A stretch of 64,000 nucleotides of DNA from UBA1181 sp045617845 (GCA_045617845.1 JAZLJL010000070.1:1-64000), one strand, 5' to 3'. Shown: positions 33,934 to 43,930, counted from the stretch's first letter. Program-made: numbers and translations. Notes: generated by a model from the sequence alone, not told the origin.

Positions 33934-34000
33934 AGAAGCTGTTTTAAAATTTACGAAGATGATTTTTTATTGTGCTTTTTATGATTCTTTTTATTTGTTT
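33934..34000 (+). repeat. Degenerate left half of the MITE (copy 3)
   Basis: After a TA the sequence AGAAGCTGTTTTAAAATTTACGA and the following ~45 bases follow the left half of the 51976-52152 copy, including TTTTTATTGTGCTTTTTATG, at roughly three quarters identity by eye. The right terminal repeat is missing. It is an old, truncated relative of copies 1 and 2. Confidence 0.6.
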
Positions 34001-34041
34001 GGGTAATTAAAAAAGTCTTAGACGGTTTCTTGATATACAAC

Positions 34042-34077
34042 ATGCCCCCGAAAGTTAGACGAAATTTTCGGGGGCAT
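34042..34077. other. Perfect 12-bp hairpin, possible terminator or IS relic
   Basis: ATGCCCCCGAAA / TTTCGGGGGCAT forms a perfect 12-bp stem with a 12-base loop containing GTTAGAC. It lies 42 bases beyond the stop of the giant minus-strand gene, where a terminator is expected, but neither strand has a T run after the stem. CCCCCGAAAGTTAGAC also resembles ends of some Bacteroidota IS3-family elements, so an IS relic is an alternative. Confidence 0.5.
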
Positions 34078-34119
34078 ATCACAAATATATTTATTCCTGT
34101 TATTTAAGCTATCAACATC

Positions 34120-37100
34120 CTAACGCCTAATCAAAGTGAAGTGACCGATGTATTTCCTTTCGATCTCTTCGATCTCAATCACATACCAATAATCGGTGGA
34201 TGGCAAACTGACGCCATTGTAGGTCCCGTCCCAACCTTCACTATTGCTTCCAAAGAAAAGAGCTACCAATTTTCCGTATCTGTCAAATATGTTTACAATG
34301 GCATTGGGATATACCTCCGCTAATTTTTCAATAACCCATGAGTCATGAATACCATCTCCATTTGGCGTGAAGAATTCTGGGATAGTGATTTCTGGTGGAT
34401 CTAGTGAAAAATTGAAAGAGGATGTACATCCGTTATTGTCTACTACATTAATAATGTGAGATCCAAAGGCCAAATTCTCAATGATGTCTGAATTCGTTGA
34501 AGTGCTCTTATCCCCATCCATCCAATAGGTGAATACTCCCGTGCCACTCTTCTGATCGGTGATTACTTGACGATCACGGATACCCACAGAGTCCATTGAC
34601 AAAATCTTCGGATTGGTAGTTACTACGACTGTGATTTCGTCTTGTGTTGTACACGTTCCTCGTGTCATATCCACTTTGTATTTTGTCGTTTCCAGTGGTT
34701 CCGCTAAAATTTCTGCTGTAGTGACTGTATCCGTACTTCCATTCGTCGTCCATAGATATGTAGTGGCATCATACGACTTTGCTGTTAATTTCGTAGAGAA
34801 TCCCTCACAGATTGTGCGTGTTCCGTCAATAGTACCTTTCAACGATTCGTCTACCTTGACACTAACTTGATAGGGTTTCTCACAAGATTCGTTGTGGGCA
34901 CTCAAATAGTAGGTGTAGGTGGACTGATGTCCTTCGGCCGAATTGAAGGATGGCCGAACTGTCACTCGTTCACTATTTGTCGCTGTTAAAATTGTTGGAT
35001 CTGACTGCCACTCGATGTTTGTGCCATCTGGTTTTATATCGGTTATTACCAATTCGGTCTCTTCGCCCTCACATATCGTTAGATCTGCTGGTAACGTCAA
35101 ATTGATGGTTGCGGTCACCTTCAAATCTCCTATTTCTGTAGTGGCTACGCAACCTTTACGATTTGCTTCTGCTTTGTAGTTACCACTGTTTTCTGCGACC
35201 GTTTCGTCGATTGTGTATGATAATGATGTTGACCCGTCGATGGCGACATCGTTTTTCTTCCAAACGATGGAATAGTCTAGTCCCGCTGCAGGCGTGACTG
35301 TTACGGATGATGTGAACTTGTCTCCCTCACACAATCCTAACGATGGTGTTGTGTTTGACAAATCAATTTGTGCGTCTACTAATTTAAACGTGAGACTAGT
35401 AGGACAACCGTTGGTGTAAGCCAACTTGTATACTCCGGCTTCCGATACTAAGAAAGGTGAGTTGGAGGTGACTGTTCCTGATGGTGTAGTCAGTTGATAA
35501 TCCCCATCACCTTCGTAGGCTGGTGTGATTGTTACGTCTCCACCGCAATAATAATATTCTTCTGAAGTCAAGGAGTTTGTGTAGGTCTTTGTTGGCAATT
35601 GTGTATTGACAGGGTCTGAGATTGTCAAACTGCCGACTATAGGTCCTTCGCCTAAAACGACCTCGACACTTTCCGTCTCGCTACAAGATCCTGCCGATAC
35701 TTCCAATGAGTATACGTAATGGTCTCCATAGTTGCCTCCAATAAATTTTCTGGTGACAAATTCATTCGTGTTACCATTGTCGTTTTCAGGTCCGGACCAT
35801 TCGTACTTAATGTCCGAAGAGGCGTTAGTCTTCGCTTCACATGTTAATCTTGCAGACATGTCTGGACACGTTGTGGCATCTGACGCCATCACATTTAAGG
35901 TGTCAACCGTGACATTAATCTTTTCAATCTTTGATTTACAAAGCTCGCCTGAATTAACTTTCGCGTCGTATGTGTATTGGACTCCATAGACGCCAGAATT
36001 TAATACTATGGAAGATCCCAATGGAGAGGATCCATCTCCGTCCTTAAAATACGTTTTGCCGTAGTTTGTGTTTGGCACCTCATTCGTTAGTGTGACAGAA
36101 GAGGCTAAATCCACCTCGGTTTCGCAAACTGCCTCAGGAGTGGAGACAGACAAAATTGGGGTAGGATAGACTATCACCTTTATTTCCTGTGCGGGACTTA
36201 CGGCATTTGTCTTATCATCTCTTTGAGCCACATAATAGGAGGTGGTAGTCACTTCTCCCGTTGGGCTTGTCGTTGCGTTTCCTTGCAATGGATAGGAATC
36301 TCCTTCCGTGCCTGGGTCGGATGTAGAACTTGGTTTCGTCGTTCCATACCAAATCAGTGTGTAATCTTCCTCATGCTTGTTGGCATTGAGCTGAGGGTTC
36401 TTTTTAGCCGTTAGGTTTGCCAATGTTTCACCTTCACAGTAAAGCACATTTGCCACAATCGGAGGAAGCGCATCACTGATTGTCACTGTGATGGTTGATT
36501 GTTCGCTCTTGCAGCCTGTCGCATTATCCACTCGGTATACGTCATATTTGATGTTTGCTGTGTTGCCGTTTAGGTTGCTGACGTCGAACACTGGTTTGGG
36601 AATTTCTTGTTGGAAGTCGTTTGTCCCTTCTAATGCGTAGTAGTAGGTATAACCAGACTCTTCAACCCAATTCTTTGAGGTGATTGCGGGGAATGTTTTA
36701 TTGTCATTTGCCACTTCTGCTGCGACAAATGAAACTGTGGCGTTTTCTGGAGCACTTGTAAAGTTGACAGTGACTGTCAATGGTGCCTCCTCGCTCTCAC
36801 AATTTTCACCGTTCGGTAATTTATAGTATTGTTTAGCCGAGTATGTGTAGGTGGTTTTGTCACTCACTACTGTGTTGGGTGTGAATGTTGTGCTCGTGGT
36901 TTCTCCATCAGACCAAATTATTTTATCCGCCATTAGGAAATTTGTTTCATCTTTAGTCAATTGGGTCGTTAATGGAGATGCGACGTCTCCCGCACAGTAA
37001 TCAGCGATCGGGTCAATTGTAGGTGCTGGTACTTTATAAATGGTCACTTTGATCGGCATACGGGAACTTTCGTTATTGTTATTGCTCGCATCACGTTGTG

Positions 37101-40100
37101 AAACGTAGAAGGTAGTTTCTCCAGCCGTGGCGGTTGAAATGGTTGGTGGGGTAGTCTTACCTGTTCCTCCGGTCGGAGCATCATACCAAAGCAGTTCGTA
37201 AGTTTTATTAGAATCAAGCTGATTGACTTTGGCGTTTTGGGTCAAATCTGCCGGTGTGGAGTTCAAACAATAAACTGTATCCGACACGATAGGAGCCGGT
37301 GCCCCCAGTATCATCACCGTCAATTTGGTTAATTCGCTTTGACAGGTTGTGCCATTTGGATTGTTTATTTGTTGGAATACCCAATAGTAGGATGTCTCAT
37401 CTGTCGTGGACGTTGGATTCTCTATGGCGGGAGTAGGAGTGGACGAAGTAGCGCTTGTAGTTGAGTTAGGTTCTGTTTCGTCTTTAAATTGACCCAACCA
37501 CATGATTGTTCCATCGGAAGTTTTACCTGTCACGGCATCCGCCTTGTGTGTTAAGATGTCCGAAATAGTTTCTGTTTTCAGGTATTGTACTGTGGAGGTG
37601 GTCAGCTTAGCGGGACTCTCGTAGAAATCAGCGGATATGCTTCCTTCCGCACTAGAGCAATAATTGGTGGCTGTGGCGGTAACCGTCAATAGACCTGCTT
37701 CGGCTGCGGTTGTGATGTCGAAAGTTTTGTCTGTTTTTGCGTTCCCCCATTGTACGGATGCTGTTGCTGGGGTTGTTTCCACGCTTATTGTTGTCTTGTC
37801 GCAAATTGGCTCCGCCGATGGTTCCACTACTGCCGTCGGCTTGGCTTTGAACACGATGTGGGAGGTGTCTGAACAACCCTCTGCGCTTGTCACTTTGTAG
37901 TAATAAATATATGGATCGATGCTACCGGAGAGTGTGGATAAATCTGTGGAAGCCAAGGCGTTCATCGTCTTGTCTGTATACCAATCAATCGATAAATTAC
38001 CATCCTTGGGATTAGGTAGGGATGGAATTGTTGTCGCTTCTGGTGATTTTTTGGAAGGATCTGCCACTGATGCGCAGAAATCATCTACGGTACCATCCAA
38101 ATCCACGGATGGGATTTCGTTCACGGTGACAATATATTTTTTCACATCTGATCGGCATTGCGTCGTGTTGTCTTTCAAAACATAATAGAATGTCTTATTT
38201 GGATCTGCCGCCAACATCGTAGATACAATAGGTTCTGTAGTAGGTGTCAACGTATCCTCATCCGTGTACCAAAAAACATCGTAATCAGTGATTTCTTTAA
38301 TAGGCTCCGTCTCGAGTGTGCCTTCGCAGAACGGATCAGGATCCAATAAAGCCACAGTCGGTTTGTCTGCTGCTATGATATGGATACTATCCCAAATCCA
38401 ACAGCTTTGACCTTCTTCGCCTGGAAATTCGATGTCCTTCACCAAAAGATAATACCAATCAGCGTCCTCCCAAGTCACATTGTAAGAAGAGGTCTCATCA
38501 CCTGGCGTATAGCCACTTCCTCGCTTACCCGTAGCGTTTTTAGAACCTTTATGCCATGAAGCCTCGTATTTTCGTGGTTCGTTATCTGGTCCGACCGTTA
38601 TGCCCATAACAGTAGGATCGGTTGGCGCGAATGGCTTCGTGGTGAGTTGGGCAATTTCTCCAGGACACAATACAACCTCCTTTTCGTCCGCCGAATTTGT
38701 TTTTATCATTGTCGAAGGATCGGCCGAAATAATCGCAGCCTCCTTCACTTTCTCACATGCGGCGCAGTTCAAGCCTGCAATTACCGGAATGGTGGAGATG
38801 GAGATTTTACGGCAAGGAGTGAATGCGGATGTTTTTTTCCATGATTGGTCGGCTATCAAATCTGAATATTCTCCGACCACCACACGGAAATAGATGCGTT
38901 TCTCATGTTTAGGATCATCTTCCAATTGAGAGAAAATCTTATCCCAATATTCTTCTACCGACACATCAAAAGAGGACGTTTCCACTACCTCTTCCTTATG
39001 AAGCGTATTCCATGTGATTGGGGTGGAATCGCTTTCCGTAGATGGGTCTTGGAAGGTGTATTGGTAGACGTAGCCTACCTTTTTATTCGGATCGATGGAG
39101 CCGTCGCTTGCATATAAATAGAATCTCTTAACCGCATCGGAGGTTACGGAGGTAAGCGTTAACACATCTTCTGTACACAAGTCGAGGATATCTTTACCCG
39201 TGCTGACCGATGATTCCATGTTCACATCAGGAGGCGTGCAAACTTGGAATATGATATTGTCAATAGCATAGTCACGCGTTTCACCATAGATTGGGGTGCC
39301 GTCCTCTTGATATCCATAGTGCCTTACCTTCATTTTAATAGTGACTTCTTCGGCGCCGCCGACATCTTCTGCTTTTATTTCAAAACTTTTACCGGCGCTC
39401 TTCCATCCTTCTGATCCATTCCTGAAATATTTGAATTCGCTTTGAAGCGTTTTCCCATTATGCTCCAAAAGCACCTCAATAGAACCTGGATGGTCGGATA
39501 TTGAGGCAAAGTCCGCACTGAAATTGATGTTCTTTCCTGTACAAATGTGGTCTATGTCAATTTCGAAGAAATCATCTTGGGAACCATCATCCAAGAGGTC
39601 GAATTGAAGCATGCCTCCTGTCTGTGTGCCCGAATTGTCATATGGCACACCACCTGGGTAACCTCCATACTTGGAAACGGCATAGACACCCCAATTATAT
39701 AACTCAGTTTTACCCTCAACAGTACCAAGCAATGGTACGGATAGTTTCGCGCCACTTGCGATAATGTTATATCCCTTCACGTAAGGAATTTTCATGTCGC
39801 CTTTATCAGAATGAGATTGGGCTGTGTGTACTTGGCCCGCTGGTATATTCTCTGTATGTGTTATGCCATATCTGTCGGTCCACTCATAGGTGTTATCCGT
39901 CGGGAAGTTGCCAAAATCGTCATAGAACAAGTTGGTCATCGCCATCGGGGCTCCGTCGGTACTTGTACAACACGTTCCTGAGTGGACTAATAATTCGTCC
40001 GACTTTGTTGGCGTACAACCAGGCATAGTAACCTCAAGGGTGATATAATAATCCGTGTCTGCTGCGTCAGGAACAAAGTTGAAACTCATCTCCTGGGATT

Positions 40101-41109
40101 CTTGACCTGTTACCGATTCTTTCCATGAAAATATTGTGTTTTCTGGGTAATTTTGTTTTGTGGTCACTCGCAAAGGTTGTTCCGGACAAGGATTTCCGGT
40201 GGACGAAATTATCGGTTTCACTGTACCGACCACTTTTATATCATCAATACCAACAGGAATTTGAAAGCAATCGTTTGTGCGGTAAAAATAGAAGGTGATG
40301 TTGCCGGATTCAGGGACGGTTGTCTTATGGGTCATTGTCGTATACTCCCCATAATCGACCGTTTGCGTGGTGGCTTTTGTCAAACTAGAAGGTTGAAATG
40401 AATTATTGTATCCAGTATTGAATTCTATATTCTCAGCACTCGATACCACGCCAAATTTCAATGCGTTGCCAGTGATTGCCCCCAAATTGGAATAGGAATA
40501 TTTGGTAATGAAATCTTGCATTGTTTTGGCACGCGTGCCAGTTCCGCACACATTAGTGGCAAGGTGATCGAAGTAGGTGGGGTCTAATAAATTGTATAGG
40601 GTGAATGACAACTCAACAGAGGTGCCTGGTTTTAATCCATATACCGAATATGTGAGAAACGGACAGTTTTCACACGAACCGATGTTGACATACATGTTGT
40701 TGGGCTCTTCATTCGCTTTGCAAAAAGAATGGATGAGTTTGGGTTGTGCGGTGACGATAGAGTAGCCATATTGTTTGCCTCCGGTTTGCTCGGCGTTTGA
40801 TAGATGATAGACATTATCTATTTTGGCCATATCGTCGTTGGACTCGCTTGAGAACACTCCGCCTATTCCATCCTGTTTTGTGTATTCAGGACCGATAAAC
40901 ATATCTGACTTGCAGAGTTTATCCCAGTCAAGATCCTCGTCATACCAACCATTTTTGTCGGATGTCATTATAGGACAGCACAGTTCTGATTTTGTGTCAA
41001 ATTCCGTACTGGCTACAACGCACTGAGCGTTCAGCGTTGATATGCCATTGAAAAAAAGCAGAGTGATTCCCCCGATGAATCTTTTTAAGTTTTTATCGCA
41101 ATACCACAT
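34120..41109 (-). CDS. Giant Ig-like-repeat surface protein, T9SS type B (gliding-motility CTD)
   Basis: The 2329-residue protein has a signal peptide (FIGGITLLFFNGISTLNAQC). An N-terminal part (about 30-650) contains two jelly-roll-like segments with VGIDDIKVVG and YAIDNIIFQVC endings. The middle (about 750-2200) is a long chain of Ig/PKD-like units with spaced cysteines and recurring xxYCAGD / LYCEGE / VLYCLNS and YYVAQRD motifs. The C-terminus (ITIPEFFTPNGDGIHDSWVI, then IFDRYGKLV, SEGWDGTYNG, DYWYVIEI, YIGHFTLIRR) is the gliding-motility-associated type B T9SS domain. It should be secreted across the outer membrane and retained on the surface or released. Ligand unknown. It is monocistronic, with 286 bases of upstream DNA. 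Confidence 0.88.
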   Translation of the reverse strand: MWYCDKNLKRFIGGITLLFFNGISTLNAQCVVASTEFDTKSELCCPIMTSDKNGWYDEDLDWDKLCKSDMFIGPEYTKQDGIGGVFSSESNDDMAKIDNVYHLSNAEQTGGKQYGYSIVTAQPKLIHSFCKANEEPNNMYVNIGSCENCPFLTYSVYGLKPGTSVELSFTLYNLLDPTYFDHLATNVCGTGTRAKTMQDFITKYSYSNLGAITGNALKFGVVSSAENIEFNTGYNNSFQPSSLTKATTQTVDYGEYTTMTHKTTVPESGNITFYFYRTNDCFQIPVGIDDIKVVGTVKPIISSTGNPCPEQPLRVTTKQNYPENTIFSWKESVTGQESQEMSFNFVPDAADTDYYITLEVTMPGCTPTKSDELLVHSGTCCTSTDGAPMAMTNLFYDDFGNFPTDNTYEWTDRYGITHTENIPAGQVHTAQSHSDKGDMKIPYVKGYNIIASGAKLSVPLLGTVEGKTELYNWGVYAVSKYGGYPGGVPYDNSGTQTGGMLQFDLLDDGSQDDFFEIDIDHICTGKNINFSADFASISDHPGSIEVLLEHNGKTLQSEFKYFRNGSEGWKSAGKSFEIKAEDVGGAEEVTIKMKVRHYGYQEDGTPIYGETRDYAIDNIIFQVCTPPDVNMESSVSTGKDILDLCTEDVLTLTSVTSDAVKRFYLYASDGSIDPNKKVGYVYQYTFQDPSTESDSTPITWNTLHKEEVVETSSFDVSVEEYWDKIFSQLEDDPKHEKRIYFRVVVGEYSDLIADQSWKKTSAFTPCRKISISTIPVIAGLNCAACEKVKEAAIISADPSTMIKTNSADEKEVVLCPGEIAQLTTKPFAPTDPTVMGITVGPDNEPRKYEASWHKGSKNATGKRGSGYTPGDETSSYNVTWEDADWYYLLVKDIEFPGEEGQSCWIWDSIHIIAADKPTVALLDPDPFCEGTLETEPIKEITDYDVFWYTDEDTLTPTTEPIVSTMLAADPNKTFYYVLKDNTTQCRSDVKKYIVTVNEIPSVDLDGTVDDFCASVADPSKKSPEATTIPSLPNPKDGNLSIDWYTDKTMNALASTDLSTLSGSIDPYIYYYKVTSAEGCSDTSHIVFKAKPTAVVEPSAEPICDKTTISVETTPATASVQWGNAKTDKTFDITTAAEAGLLTVTATATNYCSSAEGSISADFYESPAKLTTSTVQYLKTETISDILTHKADAVTGKTSDGTIMWLGQFKDETEPNSTTSATSSTPTPAIENPTSTTDETSYYWVFQQINNPNGTTCQSELTKLTVMILGAPAPIVSDTVYCLNSTPADLTQNAKVNQLDSNKTYELLWYDAPTGGTGKTTPPTISTATAGETTFYVSQRDASNNNNESSRMPIKVTIYKVPAPTIDPIADYCAGDVASPLTTQLTKDETNFLMADKIIWSDGETTSTTFTPNTVVSDKTTYTYSAKQYYKLPNGENCESEEAPLTVTVNFTSAPENATVSFVAAEVANDNKTFPAITSKNWVEESGYTYYYALEGTNDFQQEIPKPVFDVSNLNGNTANIKYDVYRVDNATGCKSEQSTITVTISDALPPIVANVLYCEGETLANLTAKKNPQLNANKHEEDYTLIWYGTTKPSSTSDPGTEGDSYPLQGNATTSPTGEVTTTSYYVAQRDDKTNAVSPAQEIKVIVYPTPILSVSTPEAVCETEVDLASSVTLTNEVPNTNYGKTYFKDGDGSSPLGSSIVLNSGVYGVQYTYDAKVNSGELCKSKIEKINVTVDTLNVMASDATTCPDMSARLTCEAKTNASSDIKYEWSGPENDNGNTNEFVTRKFIGGNYGDHYVYSLEVSAGSCSETESVEVVLGEGPIVGSLTISDPVNTQLPTKTYTNSLTSEEYYYCGGDVTITPAYEGDGDYQLTTPSGTVTSNSPFLVSEAGVYKLAYTNGCPTSLTFKLVDAQIDLSNTTPSLGLCEGDKFTSSVTVTPAAGLDYSIVWKKNDVAIDGSTSLSYTIDETVAENSGNYKAEANRKGCVATTEIGDLKVTATINLTLPADLTICEGEETELVITDIKPDGTNIEWQSDPTILTATNSERVTVRPSFNSAEGHQSTYTYYLSAHNESCEKPYQVSVKVDESLKGTIDGTRTICEGFSTKLTAKSYDATTYLWTTNGSTDTVTTAEILAEPLETTKYKVDMTRGTCTTQDEITVVVTTNPKILSMDSVGIRDRQVITDQKSGTGVFTYWMDGDKSTSTNSDIIENLAFGSHIINVVDNNGCTSSFNFSLDPPEITIPEFFTPNGDGIHDSWVIEKLAEVYPNAIVNIFDRYGKLVALFFGSNSEGWDGTYNGVSLPSTDYWYVIEIEEIERKYIGHFTLIRR

Positions 41110-41395
41110 TGTTATTATTTTACATTATTGAACTTTATTGATATGTGTATGTGTTTTTTGAGGCAACCTCAAAATCGAACGCTAATATAGTTCATTTTTA
41201 TTTTATGGCATTTCTTATGTCGATTAATTCTGATAGACAATTTTCCCCACTCCTTGAAATTTGTGATCATATACTTTTGCAAATGATTTTCTCTGGTATT
41301 AAGAGGTCGCTTGATATTTAACGAAAATGGTTTTTATATTCGGTTGGGGTGCTTGGATTTTTTTGTCATTTTGTCGGGTTGTATATACCTGTATT

Positions 41396-42370
41396 TTATT
41401 CGGCAAGGAACTTTCTCGTCTCTTCGTCGAAATCTAGAAATGGCAGTTTAGCCTTCAAAGTTTGCAGGTTAGCTAAGGTGTTTGCTTTAAATGTTTGATA
41501 ACCTTTGCTTTGAGGATTGAATGGACGGTGGTTGAGTGAGTCGACTATTTTGCGGACTTCTTTCATCTCTTCCCTTGTCTTGTCGGAGATTCGGCTGTCG
41601 CTGAACTTTTCCCAGATGTATTCTATGGCTAATTCATTTGGGTGAATTAGGTCTTCCGTATAGAATCGGTAGTCGCGCAGTTCGTCCATCATGATTTCGT
41701 ATGCTGGGAAATAGTGGATGGAGGAAATTTCCTGAAGAATACTGTCTATAGCTAATAGTAACGTCGCTTTGCTGATTTGGTTGCCGTGGGCACCGTCTTT
41801 CCAGTGGCGGATGGGGCTGACCGTGAAGGTGACGGAGAGGTTTGGGTTGATTGTCTGTACCGTCTCAACGATTTTTTGAAGTGTTCGGGTCGTCTCTTCC
41901 TCGCTTAATCTTTTGCGAATAAATCTTTCACTAGGCTCTTTGTGGCAATTGGCTACGATATCACCATTTTCGGCACATACATAAACCCAGGCAGTTCCTA
42001 GTGTGATGAAGATATGCGAAGCTTTTTTCATGAATTCATGGCTTTGCTCCAATAGCTGATTTGCGTTCTCTAGGTAACTCTCCGCATCCAGCCGCGCGAA
42101 TTTGCTATGAAGGTGGAAACTGTTCCATACGCCATCTCGGCAGAAAAGGTCTTCCTTGACGAATGGATTTTGTGAGGCGATTCTTTCAATGGTTTGTAGG
42201 ATGGAGCATGGGTTGAAGAGAATGCCTAGGGGATTGTTCGATACGTTGAATTTCAGTTGCGAGAGTTTTTCCCCTATGTTCTCAGAAAAACAGGAGCCGA
42301 ACATCATGATCTTACTTCCGTAAGAGATGTCCGCCTCCCGTTCGATATGAATTTCCGTGCTTAGACGCAT
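41396..42370 (-). CDS. GSCFA-domain protein
   Basis: The 324-residue protein has the signature that names the family near its start (KIMMFGSCFSENIGEKL), then FNPLG-like NNPLGILFNPCSI, HIFITLGTAWVY, VTFTVSPIRHWKDGAHGN and the C-terminal DLIHPNELAIEYIWEKF. GSCFA proteins resemble SGNH hydrolases; the Gly-Ser of GSCF and the DxxHP near the end would supply Ser, Asp and His. A deacylase acting on a glycan or lipid is a reasonable inference; the substrate is unknown. The gene starts five bases after the OmpA lipoprotein stop, so they form an operon. Confidence 0.88.
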   Translation of the reverse strand: MRLSTEIHIEREADISYGSKIMMFGSCFSENIGEKLSQLKFNVSNNPLGILFNPCSILQTIERIASQNPFVKEDLFCRDGVWNSFHLHSKFARLDAESYLENANQLLEQSHEFMKKASHIFITLGTAWVYVCAENGDIVANCHKEPSERFIRKRLSEEETTRTLQKIVETVQTINPNLSVTFTVSPIRHWKDGAHGNQISKATLLLAIDSILQEISSIHYFPAYEIMMDELRDYRFYTEDLIHPNELAIEYIWEKFSDSRISDKTREEMKEVRKIVDSLNHRPFNPQSKGYQTFKANTLANLQTLKAKLPFLDFDEETRKFLAE

Positions 42371-42375
42371 ATCCG

Positions 42376-43332
42376 TTATTCTCCGGACATCGCTTTGAAC
42401 AACTCTTCCACCTTAGGACTGAGGATGATTTCCGTGCGTCTGTTCTTCGCTCTAGCCTCTGGTGTGTTGGCTTTGTCCACAGGGACATATTCGGCGCGGC
42501 CGGTAGCGGAAATCTGTGAAGGGTTCACGTTCTTGTTGCTGATGAGGATGCGGACGATCGCAGTGGCGCGTTTCACACTGAGGTCCCAGTTGTCCTCCAC
42601 GTTACCGTTTCCTTTGTAAGGTACATCATCCGTGTGACCTTCGATGACGATATTGATGTCTTTGTTATCGGCGATGAAGTTGGAAAGCTTGTTTAAAGCG
42701 TTAACACCCTTAGGATCCACGTCCCATTTTCCAGACTTGAACAATAGTTTTTCGTCCAAGGAAACGTAGACTTTCCCATCCTTGTTCACCACTTCGATTC
42801 CATTCCCTTCGTAACCTTTCAATGCGTCTGAAACCTTTTTCTTCAGACTCTTCATCATACTGTCTTGTCGGCTGACAATCTTTTGAAGTTCCGCTAGGTT
42901 CTTTTCCTTTTCTTTTAGGCTCTTTTCTGATTTGTCCAATGCGTCTTCACGAGTTTGTAGTTTCTCTTGTGATTTCTGCAAATCAGCGAGCAGTTTCTTT
43001 ATCTCTTTGTCGCTAGATGCGCTGTTCTTGGTCAGTCTGTCGGATAATTGTTGGTTGAGCGATTTCAAGTCAGCGTTCTCCAATCCTAGTTGATGCAAGG
43101 ATTTGGACTTGGCTACTGAGTCATCGACCATTTTTGCGATTTTGTCATGCGAAGCGGTTGAGTCACGTAGAAGGTTGGCGATATGCTTGTTCGCTTTTTC
43201 GAGGTTCTCTCCGCAATTTTTGTTGCTCTGTTCACATTTTGTCAGGTCAGATAATGCCTGGTTAAGAGTTTTCTTGGAGGCGCAGGACGAAAGCATTGCA
43301 CCTGCCAACATAATTAAAAAAATTTTTTTCAT
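42376..43332 (-). CDS. OmpA-family lipoprotein with coiled coil
   Basis: The 318-residue protein has a lipoprotein signal (MKKIFLIMLAGAMLSSC), then a long heptad-rich, Lys/Glu/Leu-rich coiled coil at about 30-170. The OmpA/MotB peptidoglycan-binding domain at about 190-310 contains LFKSGKWDVDPKGVNAL, IVIEGHTDDVPYKGNG and the closing NRRTEIILSP. It should link the outer membrane to peptidoglycan through a rod-like spacer. It is the first gene of a two-gene operon with the GSCFA protein and diverges from ispF. Confidence 0.9.
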   Translation of the reverse strand: MKKIFLIMLAGAMLSSCASKKTLNQALSDLTKCEQSNKNCGENLEKANKHIANLLRDSTASHDKIAKMVDDSVAKSKSLHQLGLENADLKSLNQQLSDRLTKNSASSDKEIKKLLADLQKSQEKLQTREDALDKSEKSLKEKEKNLAELQKIVSRQDSMMKSLKKKVSDALKGYEGNGIEVVNKDGKVYVSLDEKLLFKSGKWDVDPKGVNALNKLSNFIADNKDINIVIEGHTDDVPYKGNGNVEDNWDLSVKRATAIVRILISNKNVNPSQISATGRAEYVPVDKANTPEARAKNRRTEIILSPKVEELFKAMSGE

Positions 43333-43357
43333 ACAAGTTTCCTTTTATGTTCTTTCG

Positions 43358-43382
43358 CAAATTTAAAATTTTTTTAATTTTG
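43358..43382. promoter_or_regulatory. Closely spaced divergent promoters for ompA-lipoprotein/GSCFA and ispF
   Basis: The minus strand carries TAAATTTG (complement of 43358-43365) and the plus strand carries TAATTTTG at 43375-43382. Both are full -7 matches with only nine bases between them, so the two polymerase footprints must overlap. Neither has a clear -33 TTG. Confidence 0.5.
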
Positions 43383-43406
43383 TAAAAACGATAAAAAGAA
43401 TTATTT

Positions 43407-43886
43407 ATGAACATTCGTGTAGGACAAGGTTATGATGTGCACCAGTTTGCGGATGACCGCGAACTGTGGCTAGGTGGTATTCAGATTCCGAGCGATAGGG
43501 GATTGTTGGGCCATTCTGATGCCGATGTGTTGATTCATGCGATTTGCGATGCGCTTTTGGGTGCCGCCCATATGCGTGATATCGGTTATCATTTCCCGGA
43601 TAATTCCGCCGCTTATGAGAACATCGATAGTAAAATCCTTTTAAAGAAAGTCGTTTCCATGTTGTCGGAGCATAAGTTCGCCATTGTCAATGTGGATTCC
43701 ATCGTATGTGCCCAAGCTCCTAAGTTGAGCCCATATATAGACCAAATGGCAGAGTGTTTGGCTCAAGTTATGGGCGTTGATGCGGATTGTGTCTCCGTGA
43801 AGGCTACTACTACTGAACATCTTGGTTTTGTAGGGAGGGAAGAGGGTATTGCGGCTTATGCCACTGCTCTCATAGAAAAGTTATGA
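43407..43886 (+). CDS. ispF: 2-C-methyl-D-erythritol 2,4-cyclodiphosphate synthase
   Basis: IspF cyclises CDP-methylerythritol phosphate in the non-mevalonate isoprenoid pathway. The 159-residue protein carries the metal ligands Asp10, His12 (GQGYDVHQF) and His44 (GHSDADVLIHAICDALLGA), the DIGYHFPDN loop and the C-terminal VKATTTEHLGFVGREEGI cytidine-binding segment. Length and motifs are normal. No other pathway gene is nearby. Confidence 0.97.
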   Translation: MNIRVGQGYDVHQFADDRELWLGGIQIPSDRGLLGHSDADVLIHAICDALLGAAHMRDIGYHFPDNSAAYENIDSKILLKKVVSMLSEHKFAIVNVDSIVCAQAPKLSPYIDQMAECLAQVMGVDADCVSVKATTTEHLGFVGREEGIAAYATALIEKL

Positions 43887-43930
43887 TTGTTTTTTAGACG
43901 ATTTGTCCCTAAATTGTCTAATATAAGTAA

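Noticed and set aside
41272..41279. TACTTTTG, a -7-like element on the plus strand
   Set aside because: No gene follows on the plus strand before the convergent GSCFA gene; likely chance in AT-rich DNA.
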